In this document: piece after piece, positions 1-10,360 of the stretch | How positions within the stretch are numbered: the first letter of the stretch is position 1 | Layout of the letters: each line of letters begins with the position of its first letter | Assembly: GCA_028023455.1 (NCBI GenBank) | Contig: JAQFVV010000446.1 | Span: 157,116-221,115 of the forward strand | Source of the DNA: Epiperipatus broadwayi | Taxonomy: Eukaryota > Onychophora > Udeonychophora > Euonychophora > Peripatidae | Length of the DNA: 64,000 nucleotides | Direction: 5' to 3' | Notes under the pieces: model-generated | Told to the model about the DNA's origin: nothing | What the model saw: the letters and a program-made list of their open reading frames with translations, nothing else | Databases searched by the model: none | Translations under genes and position numbers: made by a program

Positions 1-831
1 ATTCATTTTTAATTAACCAATTATTAACCAAATTTATAGAAGTCTTGTAAATATTCATACAATTATTTAAATTATTTTTAAATATATGTTTGTATATTTG
101 TCATCTTTTTTGGATCTTTGATGTAATTTAAACATTTAATACTTTTTGTAGCATCTATTCTATGCCCATATTTTAAGTAATTAATATATAATGCAGATTT
201 ATCATCTCTTCTATTAATTGCATTATTATGTTCTTAGGCTCTTATCTCTAATTGTTGGCCACTATGCCCAAAGTAAATCATTTTACAAATTTTGTATGTA
301 AATTCCTTTTTTGTACCGTATATCATCTCTTAAACTATTAATTAATAGATTGAGATTTTTACTGTTTGACCAGCCAATATTTATATCCTTCTCGTTTATA
401 ATTTTTATATCTCAATGTATTATATATCTTAGGACAATCTGAAAGTCTAATCCATTTCTTATTTGATTCATTATTACCATTATCAATACCATTATTTTTT
501 TCAGAAATATTATCACCCACTACAGTTGTTTTAGAATTAAAAAATATATTTTTAATAGTTTTAGGATTATATCCATAATCTTTATACAATTTAATAAATT
601 GATTCTTTTGTAACTGAGCTAAACTTTTACCTCTATTATATTTATCATTTCTATATTTAAAATTTGTAATAACTGCCAATTTTTGCTCCCATGCTTGTGA
701 ATCTACATAAATAATTTTTCTTAATTTATATTTCTTTAATAAAATGTTTTAACTTAATTTTATTATTTTTATCTATATGTAAATGTTTAATTTTATCTTC
801 AAATTATACTTTTGTAAATTTAATTACATAT
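1..831 (-). pseudogene. Penelope-like element relic, C-terminal (GIY-YIG endonuclease) part
   Basis: Reading the minus strand, a 106-codon open frame at 359-679 is followed downstream (towards position 1) by a broken frame. That frame holds a short segment ending in YFGHSGQQLEIRA, then EHNNAI, a run of basic residues, and SALYI with YLKYGH. The spacing matches the GIY-YIG nuclease that ends Penelope-like reverse transcriptases. Upstream (about 660-831) the translation shows LNIYIDKNNKIKLK and FTSMGAKIG, resembling the linker after the PLE RT core. Several stops and frameshifts make it non-functional. It is on the same strand as the RT fragment at 17607-18046, and I infer that both are halves of one old copy separated by the insertions between 832 and 17605. 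The assignment to PLE is fairly sure; the exact clade is not. Confidence 0.6.
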
Positions 832-2667
832 TGTAACCCGCGCGCGACCGTGTCAACCGCCACTACCTTCGCTACTCCTTGCTTGACGATTCTTTTTTTT
901 GTTGGCACCCGCTGTGTTCTTCCGTCCGGGGATTACATGATGTTCTGTGACGATAATTTCTAACACCTATACACGTACGCTTTATTTATTTTATACATAG
1001 ATTCGAATCGAATCCCAGTAATAGGCGCCAGGAGAACTTTTAGAAGAGTCCGCCACGTATGTGCATAAGCCCACTCAATTATATCACAAAACATGCCCGT
1101 GCCTCGCTCCAGTCGGAAACATGAAACGAACACAGCCACAATTACCCTTCACACTACCTCCGTTATTATAATCATAGAAAGGCCCGCCCTACATCCCACA
1201 GAACAAATTAATCCAACTTAACTTTAGTCAAAAAAAACATCACGACATAAGCATAAAATCAATAAAATCCCTCCCCCAAAATATCAACTACATTCATTTC
1301 CATACAAACAAATTTACGCTAAAGCATTCATTCCGATATATAAATTTATGTTGAAATTCCAAGCAATTAAATAACAAAAAAAATTAGCTACATAAATATT
1401 TATTTAATCTGTTTAATAATGATTAACGCAGGTATGTGATCGGCAAGCCGAGACAATTAACGGTAAACTTCAAATTACTTTGCACATATTATTTCAGACT
1501 GTTGATCAGTCGGCAAATTTATTAGGTAAAAAAATTCTCGAACTGTTCATAAATGATTAATATTAATTATACTGTTTTAGATTAATGTCTTTCTAATAGT
1601 TCTGGATATAAAAGTTATTTCTTTAAGTGCACAATTGAATATAACAAATTTTACGATAGCTACCTGTGAAATGTAGAACGACTGTAATGGGATCCTGAGC
1701 GAAGATTATTCTTTAATGATGTATTCCGGCGATTTGCGCGGTCTCCAAGCGAGCGTGGTCCTAATATGAGGTTCTCCGGTGGTATGAGCATCTTGATGGC
1801 AATCAGCTGGACTGGACGCGGAGGTCCGGCGGTCAAGCCGCGAATTCTATATTCAGCAACGCATGGCAGTTAGATTCATAACGTCTAATAAATCAAGTTT
1901 CTTAATAATCTCTCCAAAAAAAAGCACAAACTGTCTCTGAAAACACTGTTCGGCCTTTTTGATCTTTGCCTTCACGCCCTCACACCTTGAATTTTTCTCC
2001 TCCAATCAATCCCATGCACCTGTGAGTCCCTTTATTTGATAAGTCCATCGCGTGTCAGCTCAACTCCGAGATTTCTGGGATTGTTGACATTAGTTTGGAA
2101 TTTAACCATTTTTCTTAGGTATTGTTTCTCTGGGGACAGAAATCTGAGTCGTACAATAGCGGTGTACACTTTCTCACACCTCTGTTTCTAATTTTGGCTT
2201 GTTTTATCTCGGCGTACCAGCACATATCCTGCCTATTGTTTCAATTTCTACTTTTACATTTACTAATTTCGTTTGTACAAATTAATCTTAGATTGCTCGG
2301 AATTTCAGAACATATTGCTAATTATTTTAAATTATTTTATAAAAGTTAAACTTGCATTCAATCATTCTTCTTTAATTGATCAAAAATAAATAACAAAAAA
2401 CTACAACGACGGATTATAGATTTATTCTTAGCGCACACACACAAAATAATAAAATAACAACAATTTTTACTCTTTTTTTTCAATAAATCTGACAGGTACT
2501 CTTATATAGCTGCGATCGGCTTTTAGAAATGGCTGTTCTTCGCTTATTATTAAGCAAGACCGCTTTTATAAAAGTTTTGTCCCTGTCAGTTATTTCGTCA
2601 ATTGATTATAGTTGAATCTGCCCCCATACGCCTGGGTTTGAATACCATGTAACGCTATTCTGTTACA
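832..2667. repeat. Probable solo LTR (LTR-A)
   Basis: The block begins TGTAACCCGCG and ends CTGTTACA, so its ends form a perfect 6-bp inverted pair (TGTAAC/GTTACA) with TG...CA. The four bases ATAT lie on both sides, compatible with a 4-bp target duplication, although the right flank is an (AT)n run, which weakens this point. The block is clearly richer in G+C and CpG than its surroundings (for example 838-1000 and 1680-1860). It carries AATAAA-type signals near 2388 and 2483 and no long open frame. Both sides are PLE-like or microsatellite sequence. No second copy was found in the window, so orientation and family are unknown. A non-LTR origin cannot be excluded. Confidence 0.45.
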
Positions 2668-2687
2668 ATATATATATATATATATAT
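2668..2687. repeat. (AT)n microsatellite
   Basis: A pure run of AT dinucleotides lies between LTR-A and the 5' LTR of the large LTR element. A second AT run (17606-17632) abuts the other end of the large element, suggesting that it inserted within a pre-existing AT tract. Confidence 0.9.
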
Positions 2688-3681
2688 TGTGCCATTACAA
2701 TTTAGTCACTAGCTAAATGTATAGTAATGTGCATGTAGAAAAGGTAAACCAAAAATCATCATCACATTTTTATATAATCATAAATGAAGCTGTAGGGCAT
2801 CCAAGTTCAAACCCTACAAGGTCCTGTTCTAAAAGCTTTAAACAGAGAAAGAATGGGTCAACAATTACATGCTTTACTTGTTTGTATGTTGATAGAAAGG
2901 TAATACACACATTTAAACTATTTAATATTTAATTTTTCTTTAAAAAGCAAAGTTATAATGCATACATATAGGCAATGTATGTGTAAATTATTTAATTGTT
3001 TTATATTTCAAATATTAAACATTTTTAACTTTCTTTAAAACTAACCTATGCTTGATCAATTCTAATATTTTATTCTATACTTTTATTTTGCTTTTCTTTA
3101 ATTATAATTGGGATTTAAAAGTTACAGACTTAATTAAATAATTGGGTTATAATTACTAAGCTAGCAATCATATTATTTAAGGTTAGTTTATGAATGATTT
3201 GAAAGAATGAAGGATGTGTGTACATTACATACAAAAATTTACATTTCCTAAATATTGAAAGAAAAGGAAGTATTAAATCTGTCAAATTATTTTTTTTGTA
3301 CAATTTTTTGTTAAAAGAGGAAATCTGTTTAATCAGATATCGATCTTTGTAGCAATTTTTTTTGTAAATGATTGTTTCACTTTGGAAGCTTATAATGGGT
3401 CAGAGCTCTAAATTTTGAAATTGTCTTATCTCAAGATCTAAAGAAGGAAGCTGAAAGATTTGAAGTGTTACCTGAATGTTAAAAGAGGAAAAAAAGAAAA
3501 GAAAGGAAATAAGTATTGAGTCTATTTTTTTTTTTTTAACAAAAGTGTCTGGAAAAAGGATTAAACTTTTCAGTTGAAAAATAATTTAGTTGAAAATAAA
3601 TTAGAGATCTAATTAAAACAAATTTGTCCAAAAATAGCAAGTGATGCTATCTCTGATTGGTTAAGTTAGCTAAAAATTGGA

Positions 3682-3690
3682 TATAAAAAG
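3682..3690 (+). promoter_or_regulatory. TATA-box-like motif in the LTR (TATAAAAAG)
   Basis: TATAAAAAG occurs about 1 kb into the LTR and is preserved in the right LTR at 15196-15204. It is the best candidate for the U3 core promoter of the element. The call is based on sequence only, and AT-rich DNA produces such motifs often. Confidence 0.35.
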
Positions 3691-5589
3691 CTGTCTTGAA
3701 TTATTATTATGAATTGTTTATGATTCAGATTATTAAACTATCCAATTGAATGCTGAAAATATAAGAAATGTCTGGCTAGAAAAATTATATGTATGTCCCA
3801 TCGGTTCTGGACCATCTGGGGAAGCTGCACATCACATAGGAAAGAAAAGATGTGTCTAAAATAATATTCTACACCTTTCAACTGACCAGAGAAATAAGAT
3901 GTTTTAATAGAAGGAAGAAAGCATTCACCTGCATTCAAAGAAGATGAATTAATCTACTGATAAATATTAATCATCAAGTCCAATTAATTGTTACAACAAC
4001 TGATTTTAAACTCAAGAAAATTTACAAATGTGAAAACAACTGCTGTATTTCATCCACATGCTTGACAGGAAGAGAAGAAAAATTAATATAATGATTTCCA
4101 AATTATCCACTAAAGCAAATAACCTCAATAGAGTCACCATCATCAAATAGTTATACACCTCAAGAAAGAGATTGTTCCCAGTAAGACGGAAATGGTAGCT
4201 GCAGAAATATAGACATTATACAAGACAAGTTTGAACCCTTGGAAATTCGCCACAAACAAAAGATCGGTAATATGACCTTTTATATCTATTTTCTTTATGA
4301 TATCAGTCTTAATAAACATTTTAGCAATAAAGTGGTAAATTTTTATTTAAAGAACTTTTAAAGACTATTCAGATCGATTAAAACAAGAATGTCTTACTAA
4401 TAATAACTTTGAGCTTCATAAATTATCTTGAATGTATGAAAATTATTTGTTTATTAATTTTACAGTTATGAAAAATATTAATGTGTAAAACAAATTTTTT
4501 TTTATGGTATTATGATTTTAGTTTTAACTAATATATTATTATTTTGGTTTTAAATAATATTTTGTTATCATGGGATAAAACACGCACATACATAATGATA
4601 TTTTATATGTATATAATTGCGATTGAATGTGGAGTAACAAGTAGTGTTAGAATATTAGATTAGTTTGTTTCATTAAGTATAGCATTTCAGAGGTAGAAGA
4701 GAGGGGGGAGAAAATAATTTAAAACTTGTTTCTAAAACTTGCTCTTTCAATTCTACTAACATTTTTTTTTACATTCTATTTACATGTTGGATTTTTAAAG
4801 TATGTGTGCTAATGAGCAGATAATATTTTTTGTCTTGAAATACTTTTCATGGTCAATGTGACATCCAACTTAATACAAAATACATTTGAAGGGAAAGGGG
4901 GAAGAACTTAAAATTAATCTGAGGATTGTTATATAATCAATTATTATTATTATTATTCATGTCAATTTTCATATTTATCTAGAAATTTTTATGTATATGT
5001 TAGAAATGTAGTAATAAATATTAGTTTGTTTTATTAAACGAGGCATATATATTTCATTAAGTGTAGTCTTGGTTAAGTGTGATTATTCATCATCATCAAT
5101 GGTTGAAAATTAGTTATTTAAGATATAAGTAAATATGCTAAAATTAAGCAATAATTATGAATTTCTTTATAAAATTAGTTTTATGTTTAGGCTTAGTCCT
5201 AGAGCTGTAGTTGAAACCATTGTCATTATTGTTATTATTATCATCATCATCATCGTCATCAACGTTTTAATTAATGAGCTGTTTAACTGTTTAAAGGCCA
5301 TAAATAAATATTGATTTTATAATATTTAGTGATTTCTTAATATTATTATAACCACATCCCATCATCTATTTCATGCAAGGATGAGTGAATTGCCATCCTA
5401 AATTAGTTATATATAATCTGAGCTAGTGAGCTTATAAAAATATTGAAACACATTTGTTATGTTAAGATCTGAGAAATGATTTATGTTCAATGAACTCCAC
5501 TTTGGTTTAAAGATGTTTTACTTTTACCTAAATATTAGTGCTTATAGTGATATGGCTCAAAAAGCAAAATCTTCCATTTTATTATAAAT

Positions 5590-5690
5590 AAAGTACCAAG
5601 AAGGGATTCAAACCTGGTACATGTGAAAGGTTATCAGATATAACCGTGTCTAGATTCAGATAATCTAGTGGCGCCCTGCTAGACCATATT
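5590..5690 (-). repeat. tRNA-like / SINE-head segment within the LTR
   Basis: On the minus strand TGGTCTAGCAGG (5675-5686) fits the Pol III A box (TRGYNNAGYNGG) exactly. GGTTTGAATCC (5604-5614) fits the B box with one mismatch. They are about 60 nt apart, wider than in a plain tRNA, so this is more likely a tRNA-derived SINE head than a tRNA gene. It is present in both LTRs (second copy about 17316-17417), so it predates the last transposition of the element. Confidence 0.5.
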
Positions 5691-5879
5691 CACTTAGTAT
5701 TTGTTTAAACATGCACTTAACATCAAACCAAGAAATGAAAGGGGATAAGATCTACTGCCTGTATACCTGAGTTATAATACATGGTTATTAATAATTTGAT
5801 CAACCTATAATTCTTGATATTTGGACTCCTTTACTCAGATATAATAATATCTTTTGATGATACTTTAATTATGTTACAA

Positions 5880-5897
5880 TGGACACCCAACTGGGGC
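5880..5897 (+). other. Primer binding site, tRNA-Lys-like
   Basis: TGGACACCCAACTGGGGC starts one base after the 5' LTR. It resembles the tRNA-Lys(1,2) primer site used by several retroelements (TGGCGCCCAACGTGGGGC), with two substitutions and a one-base deletion. Position and TGG start support the role. The exact primer tRNA is inferred. Confidence 0.6.
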
Positions 5898-7106
5898 CTG
5901 ATATTTTGCCATATACCTGAAAAAAAGAGTCTATAGAATGATGGGAGATGTGTGGTTAAAAATAGAGAAATTTTTTTTAGTAAAATTTTTTTTTTTTCAG
6001 TAAAAATTTTTTTTTTGGCTTACAAAATTTTCTTGGCCAAACAGTCTTATTTTAGATGATGATGTTTAATATGATTTAATTTTTCATTGATGATGATAAA
6101 ATGGGTACAGCCATAAAACAGCTTGTTTTTTTTTTATCAATTTGGAAAATAGAGATGAATATCACAACTTAAGACAAAGGTGAAATAAATAATAGAATTT
6201 TTTTTTGTGGAACATTAAAATAATTTATTGCCAGATAGGATAGGCATAGTAATAGTGATGAATTATGGAATAGTAGTCTCATGTGTGTTTGGGGAGTTCA
6301 TTTTGTAAAAAGTCTATGATTTTAGAGGTTTGATTGGATGGTTGATCGTTGGAGTTTGGTTGGTTAGATTGCAGTTTTGATGATGAGTGGAGAGTTTTGT
6401 CATTGCCTTGAGAATGCTATGTATTTCGTGTAACTTATGAATGATCAAACCCATTCACTGCTCCAACCCAATTTATATGTTATCTTTATTTTATCATGAA
6501 GCAGTTAACAGCAGTCCTGCCATGATATCAGCCTATAAGTCTCCAAGAGAGAGAGCAAGGTTTCGTTTTTGTAGTCTATAATAAGCAGGGCATTCCTTGA
6601 TACTTGCCACATAAGACTCCAAGAGAGAGAGCAAGGCATTGTTTATCTACTTTAGCCCCTAAGACTTAAAATACATCTTTTATTGCAACAGAGTTTGCTT
6701 CATTCAATCAAGGGTTGTGGTAGTTAATATTGATCGAATTGGGATGATCTTCTGAGTGCTCGTGATGCATTGTGTGATTATAGTGTTGTGACTGAATTCT
6801 TTTATTTATCTCAAGATTGTGAACTGCTAGTCATTCTGTGGACTGTCAATATCTGTCGGATTTCTGGGAGAATAGATGAATGTATAATTTGGGCTATTAC
6901 AGACAGACATGCACTATATAGATTATTGTTGTGTAGTTCATTAAATAAGGATATTAAATTTTTTTTTGTTGTTGTTGTATTTGTAAATGCATAATAAGGT
7001 GAAAATCAAATCAGTCAGTTGGTCAGAATAGGTGTCAGACAGGGAGAAGATGTGTGGATTTTTGATGGTCAGGGAAGTACAGATGGGATATATATAGTTT
7101 TATAAC
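5898..7106 (+). other. Untranslated leader of LTR-B
   Basis: About 1.2 kb between the primer site and the first ATG of the long frame. No coding sequence was recognised. It has long T and A runs and a 24-nt motif (AGTCTCCAAGAGAGAGAGCA and variant) repeated at 6538-6560 and 6613-6636, 76 nt apart. A packaging or translational role is possible but unproven. Confidence 0.5.
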
Positions 7107-7433
7107 ATGAGTGAACTAAATTATAGTATGGAAGAGGTTATGGAAGAGGAAGGTGCCCCAATACCAGGAATCAGTGATCGTTTTCATACTGAAGAAGAGG
7201 ATGGGGAGGTTTTCTTAAAAACACAAGAGGAAAGAGAGGAAGTAGAGGAAGATGCCTTTAATGTTAGTAGCAATAATACGGCCTCAAGTGTGGAAGTAGA
7301 TGAGGAGTCAGAAGTGGGCCAGGCTCAAATAGCAAAGATGGCACCATCAGACATGGACACGATAATGCAGATGCTCAGAAGTATGAGAGAAGATAGTAAG
7401 CAAAGTATGGTAAATCTAGAACAAAAGATAGAT
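7107..7433 (+). CDS. LTR-B long protein, N-terminal segment (interrupted by a PLE)
   Basis: The frame opens with MSELNYSMEEV and gives a very acidic N-terminus (runs of E and D, one EEEDGEV block). A more helical, charged segment follows, around TIMQMLRSMREDSKQSMVNL. The frame then meets the 3' end of the inserted Penelope element. The downstream half at 12239-13888 resumes with the same composition and even repeats sequence features of this part (REDxK near its start, YKEEDGEVV compared with TEEEDGEVF here), so the two were one gene. The position, first frame after the leader in an LTR element, suggests a Gag-like structural protein. I see no CCHC knuckle or capsid signature, so that is inference. 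The ATG at 7107 is the first in a long frame. Confidence 0.6.
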
Positions 7434-7610
7434 GTGGTTTTAATTTCTCCTTATTTGTAAAAATGAAAATACTTAATTGTAAATTATTAGAGAAAAATAT
7501 AGTTAGTAATAAATTTGGCTGAACGTTTTCGAGGAACCATGCCTCATACTCATAGCCTTCGTGAAAATGTACTTGATATATGTAAATGAGAATATTCAAA
7601 TGAGTTACTG

Positions 7611-8813
7611 TTAAGTAGCCCATTTTTTCGAAATGTCGAAGCACGTGTCTCTTCTGTTGATTGCATGGATGTCTCTGTTAATGTAGAATGCCTCTTTTAT
7701 TATTCTCCTGTAGTCGTTTGGTTCTGAGCATAAAATAACGGGGTTAGCGGGTATGAAATTGTGCCCTGATTGTTTAGTATGTTCAAAAAATGCAGAAGAT
7801 GTACTGCTGTTCGTTTGGGCTCTATTGAAGGTGTACCGATGTTGAGCCAACCTGGTGTTAATTGTGGCTTTCGTTTCCCCATAATCTGTGGCGTGGCATC
7901 CGGCCTAAGGGCAGGAAATGGAGTACACCACATGTGGGGTGAGTGCTGGATCAATGTAATCTTTGGAGTTATTGATCAACCTATTAGTGTTGGGTGGAGT
8001 TCTGAATATTATGCTGAATTTGTTGCTTAAGGTTTTTGTTAGTTTATTGGATATTTTAGGGATGTAGGGGACCGTTATTCTGGGTAGATTGGTGCGAGGC
8101 AATTTATCATCTATTGTGCTGTTAAATTTCATGACTTTCCTCCTAATAGTTTTGTATTTGAATCCTGCTGCTAGTAAGTCTTTAATGTAATTGTTTACAT
8201 TTTCCTTCCTATGTGCTTCATATTTACACAAATGATGGTTTCTAAACAGAAATGCTTTAAGACCTGCGAATTTGTGCGATGCAGGTGATTTAGAATTAGG
8301 ATGGATGCAGCTACGGATTTCAAATGGTTTAACAAGCATTTTGTAATCTATTGCATGGCGGTCTCTTGACAAGGAAAGATCAAGATATTTGAGTTCGTTA
8401 TTGTTTTCATATATGATAGAGAAAAATAGTTTAGTTGTGCTTTGTAATTTGCGTTGTATATTTAAAATATTATTTTTAGATGCTATAATGAAAATATCAT
8501 CTACATATCGTATATATATGAAGTCTGGGTTAGTGTTGAAATATTTTGGAATAATGGATTGTTCATATTTATTTAAGTATATACTGGATAAGACGCCACT
8601 GATAGGGAAGCCCATGGGCCAACCATCTTGCATTGTGTACCATTTATCTTCGAAAAGAGTGAAAATATGGGAGTCAAGCCATGTCAAGAAAGCCATAATG
8701 AATTTAATTCTGTCGTTAGGACAAGATATTCGCAGCAACTCTTCATGTATAATTTGGATGGATGCTTTTCTATTGATTGATCCATATAATTCTTTCACAT
8801 CCATCGTGGCCAT
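7611..8813 (-). pseudogene. PLE-1 copy A, reverse transcriptase C-terminal half and GIY-YIG endonuclease (broken)
   Basis: The frame from 8813 to 7905 encodes the RT palm (YVDD within YIRYVDDIFII, GWPMGFPISG, KYLDLSLSRD) and reaches the start of the nuclease (VVYSISC). There a TAG (about 7905-7907) replaces the CAG found in copy B. After the stop the same frame continues to about 7611 with the remaining nuclease, including RLAQHR, FEHTKQSG and the C-terminal SKKWAT. Copy A also has TDYGE where copy B has TYYGE, changing the second tyrosine motif of GIY-YIG, and I for K in the later YRRKIKEAF. A duplicated piece of its RT (next entries) separates it from its own N-terminus. Copy A is therefore unlikely to make an active full-length protein. 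Confidence 0.8.
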
Positions 8814-9136
8814 AACAGAGTTGTGAGAGATTTGAAAGTTTTTTATTTTGGTGAAGAATTGTTAAGATGAATTTTTTTTTGTTGGGGGCACCACCTTCTT
8901 TCGTGGACTATTTTTTTTTTAAAAAAAGAAAGAAAATATGGGAGTCAAGCCATGTCAAGAAAGCCATAATGAATTTAATTCTGTCGTTAGGACAAGATAT
9001 TCGCAGCAACTCTTCATGTATAATTTGGATGGATGCTTTTCTATTGATTGATCCATATAATTCTTTCACATCCATCGTGGCCATAACAGAGTTGTGAGAG
9101 ATTTGAACGTTTTTAATTGTGGAAATGAATTGAAAA
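8661..9136 (-). repeat. Internal direct duplication within PLE-1 copy A
   Basis: About 180-200 bp beginning GAAAATATGGGAGTC occurs at 8661 and again at 8932, an offset of 271 bp. The intervening DNA (about 8866-8931) is unrelated and has T and A homopolymers around a GGGGGCACCACC segment. The outer half of the first copy is diverged from the second. Copy B lacks the duplication. It may be a genuine rearrangement or an assembly join between two alleles or copies. Confidence 0.7.
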
Positions 9137-10170
9137 GATGAATTTATTGTGTATGAGCCAAAAGTAAGGTAATCTATAATCAATTGATTAACCAATTTGG
9201 CTGTATCGAAATAGTGCACGCCAGCGAAATCCATCATTAATCTGAGCGGTTCGCCTGGTTTATGTTGTTTTGAATTGGCAAACATTCGGGGAGGTCTAGT
9301 GGCAGAAGGATAAATCCTGTAATACTCGGATTTAGTGATCCCTTTGTCCTTGAAAGTTCGAAGCACACCATTAATAAATTTATCTCGGTCGATTTTGATG
9401 TTAAAAGTGTTATCATGTACCAACTTTAATACTTTAATTTGGTCATGCATTTTATTTTTGTAATCGGTGTTGTTTAATAAAACAAAGCGATTGCCTTTGT
9501 CTTCTTTGAGACAAATGATGTTGTGTGTTTTAAAATATTGTTTAGTATTTAATACACTTTTATTCCATGCTTCGTCTTTTATATCAACGAAATTGTTATT
9601 TAGTAATTTAGCTATGTTTGTGATAATAGCGTCTCTTTGTGTGTTATTAATGAGAGATGCTTCAATGTCTGCTATTAATTCGCGCTTAGGGGATGTCCAA
9701 CTTCCTCCTACATATTTAGGTCCGAGCGATAATATTTTCTTGATTTCGTATGGCGGAGTAGTTGAAGTTTTATTAACGAACGCGTCTATGTTAATGCCAC
9801 GGTGGTTTTTATTTTGTTTAATAGATAAGAAATGTATTTTATTTTCAAATTTTAATATTTGAAATCTCTCAGTTTTACGCAATTTATCTTGCATCCACTG
9901 GGGGATTACGTAGTTCGCTGTCATTTTGTTCCATCTAACCGTTTGCATTTTGAAAGCGTCACTGCATCCGTGAGTTATGTGTGCCAAAAGTTGTTTCTGC
10001 AAATCATTTCTAATTTTAACATTATTGTAAATTGTTCTATTAATTTTCACCAAACAGGAGTTGGGTATGACATTATAATCCTTGCATTTAGAGAAGAAAG
10101 AAAGTCTCTGTTCGTATTTAATCTTCGAAATTCTGCAGTTTAAGATCTGGTTTTCTTGACCTCTATTCAT
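8908..10170 (-). CDS. PLE-1 copy A N-terminal region and start of reverse transcriptase
   Basis: A 420-codon frame begins MNRGQENQILN only about 10 nt downstream of the junction with copy B, so copy B's 3' end would serve as its leader or promoter. It holds the PLE N-terminal domain, with the conserved block KEDKGNRFVLLNNTDY, then the first RT motifs (SKQHKPGEPLRLM) and the catalytic-Asp motif MDVKELYGSI near residue 365. The final residues FFLFLKKK derive from the inserted homopolymer DNA rather than the element, so the frame is cut before the YVDD motif. In an intact element this would be one protein with the RT/GIY-YIG half that copies RNA at a nicked target. Family assignment is firm; activity is not expected. 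Confidence 0.85.
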   Translation of the reverse strand: MNRGQENQILNCRISKIKYEQRLSFFSKCKDYNVIPNSCLVKINRTIYNNVKIRNDLQKQLLAHITHGCSDAFKMQTVRWNKMTANYVIPQWMQDKLRKTERFQILKFENKIHFLSIKQNKNHRGINIDAFVNKTSTTPPYEIKKILSLGPKYVGGSWTSPKRELIADIEASLINNTQRDAIITNIAKLLNNNFVDIKDEAWNKSVLNTKQYFKTHNIICLKEDKGNRFVLLNNTDYKNKMHDQIKVLKLVHDNTFNIKIDRDKFINGVLRTFKDKGITKSEYYRIYPSATRPPRMFANSKQHKPGEPLRLMMDFAGVHYFDTAKLVNQLIIDYLTFGSYTINSSFQFISTIKNVQISHNSVMATMDVKELYGSINRKASIQIIHEELLRISCPNDRIKFIMAFLTWLDSHIFFLFLKKK

Positions 10171-10360
10171 TATGTAATAAATGTGGTTTTAATTTCTCCT
10201 TATTTGTAAAAATAAAAATACTTAATTGTAAATTATTAGAGAAAAAATATAGTTAGTAATAAATTTGGCTGAACGTTTTCGAGGAACCGTGCCTCATACT
10301 CATAGCCTTCGTGAAAATGTACTTGATATATGTAAATGAGAATATTCAAATGAGTTACTG

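Larger units (their letters stand above)
2688..5878 (+). repeat. 5' LTR of LTR-B
   Basis: A 3191-bp direct repeat matching 14205-17605 end to end, apart from scattered substitutions, small poly-T length changes and a 214-bp duplication present only in the right copy. It has TG at the start and CA at the end. The AT-rich sequence contains a TATA-like motif in its first third and an antisense tRNA-like segment near its end. Open frames inside it are short and differ little from chance. Confidence 0.85.

Noticed and set aside
5604-5686. Calling a tRNA gene in the LTR
   Set aside because: The A-to-B box distance is too long and no cloverleaf with an anticodon arm could be drawn; tRNA-derived repeat preferred.
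7521-7556. Calling a true hammerhead ribozyme in PLE-1
   Set aside because: The invariant CUGANGA core is not present; listed only as a degenerate candidate.
8389-9097. Plus-strand frames overlapping the PLE RT
   Set aside because: They are mirrored in every PLE copy and contain no domain; the minus-strand RT explains the sequence.
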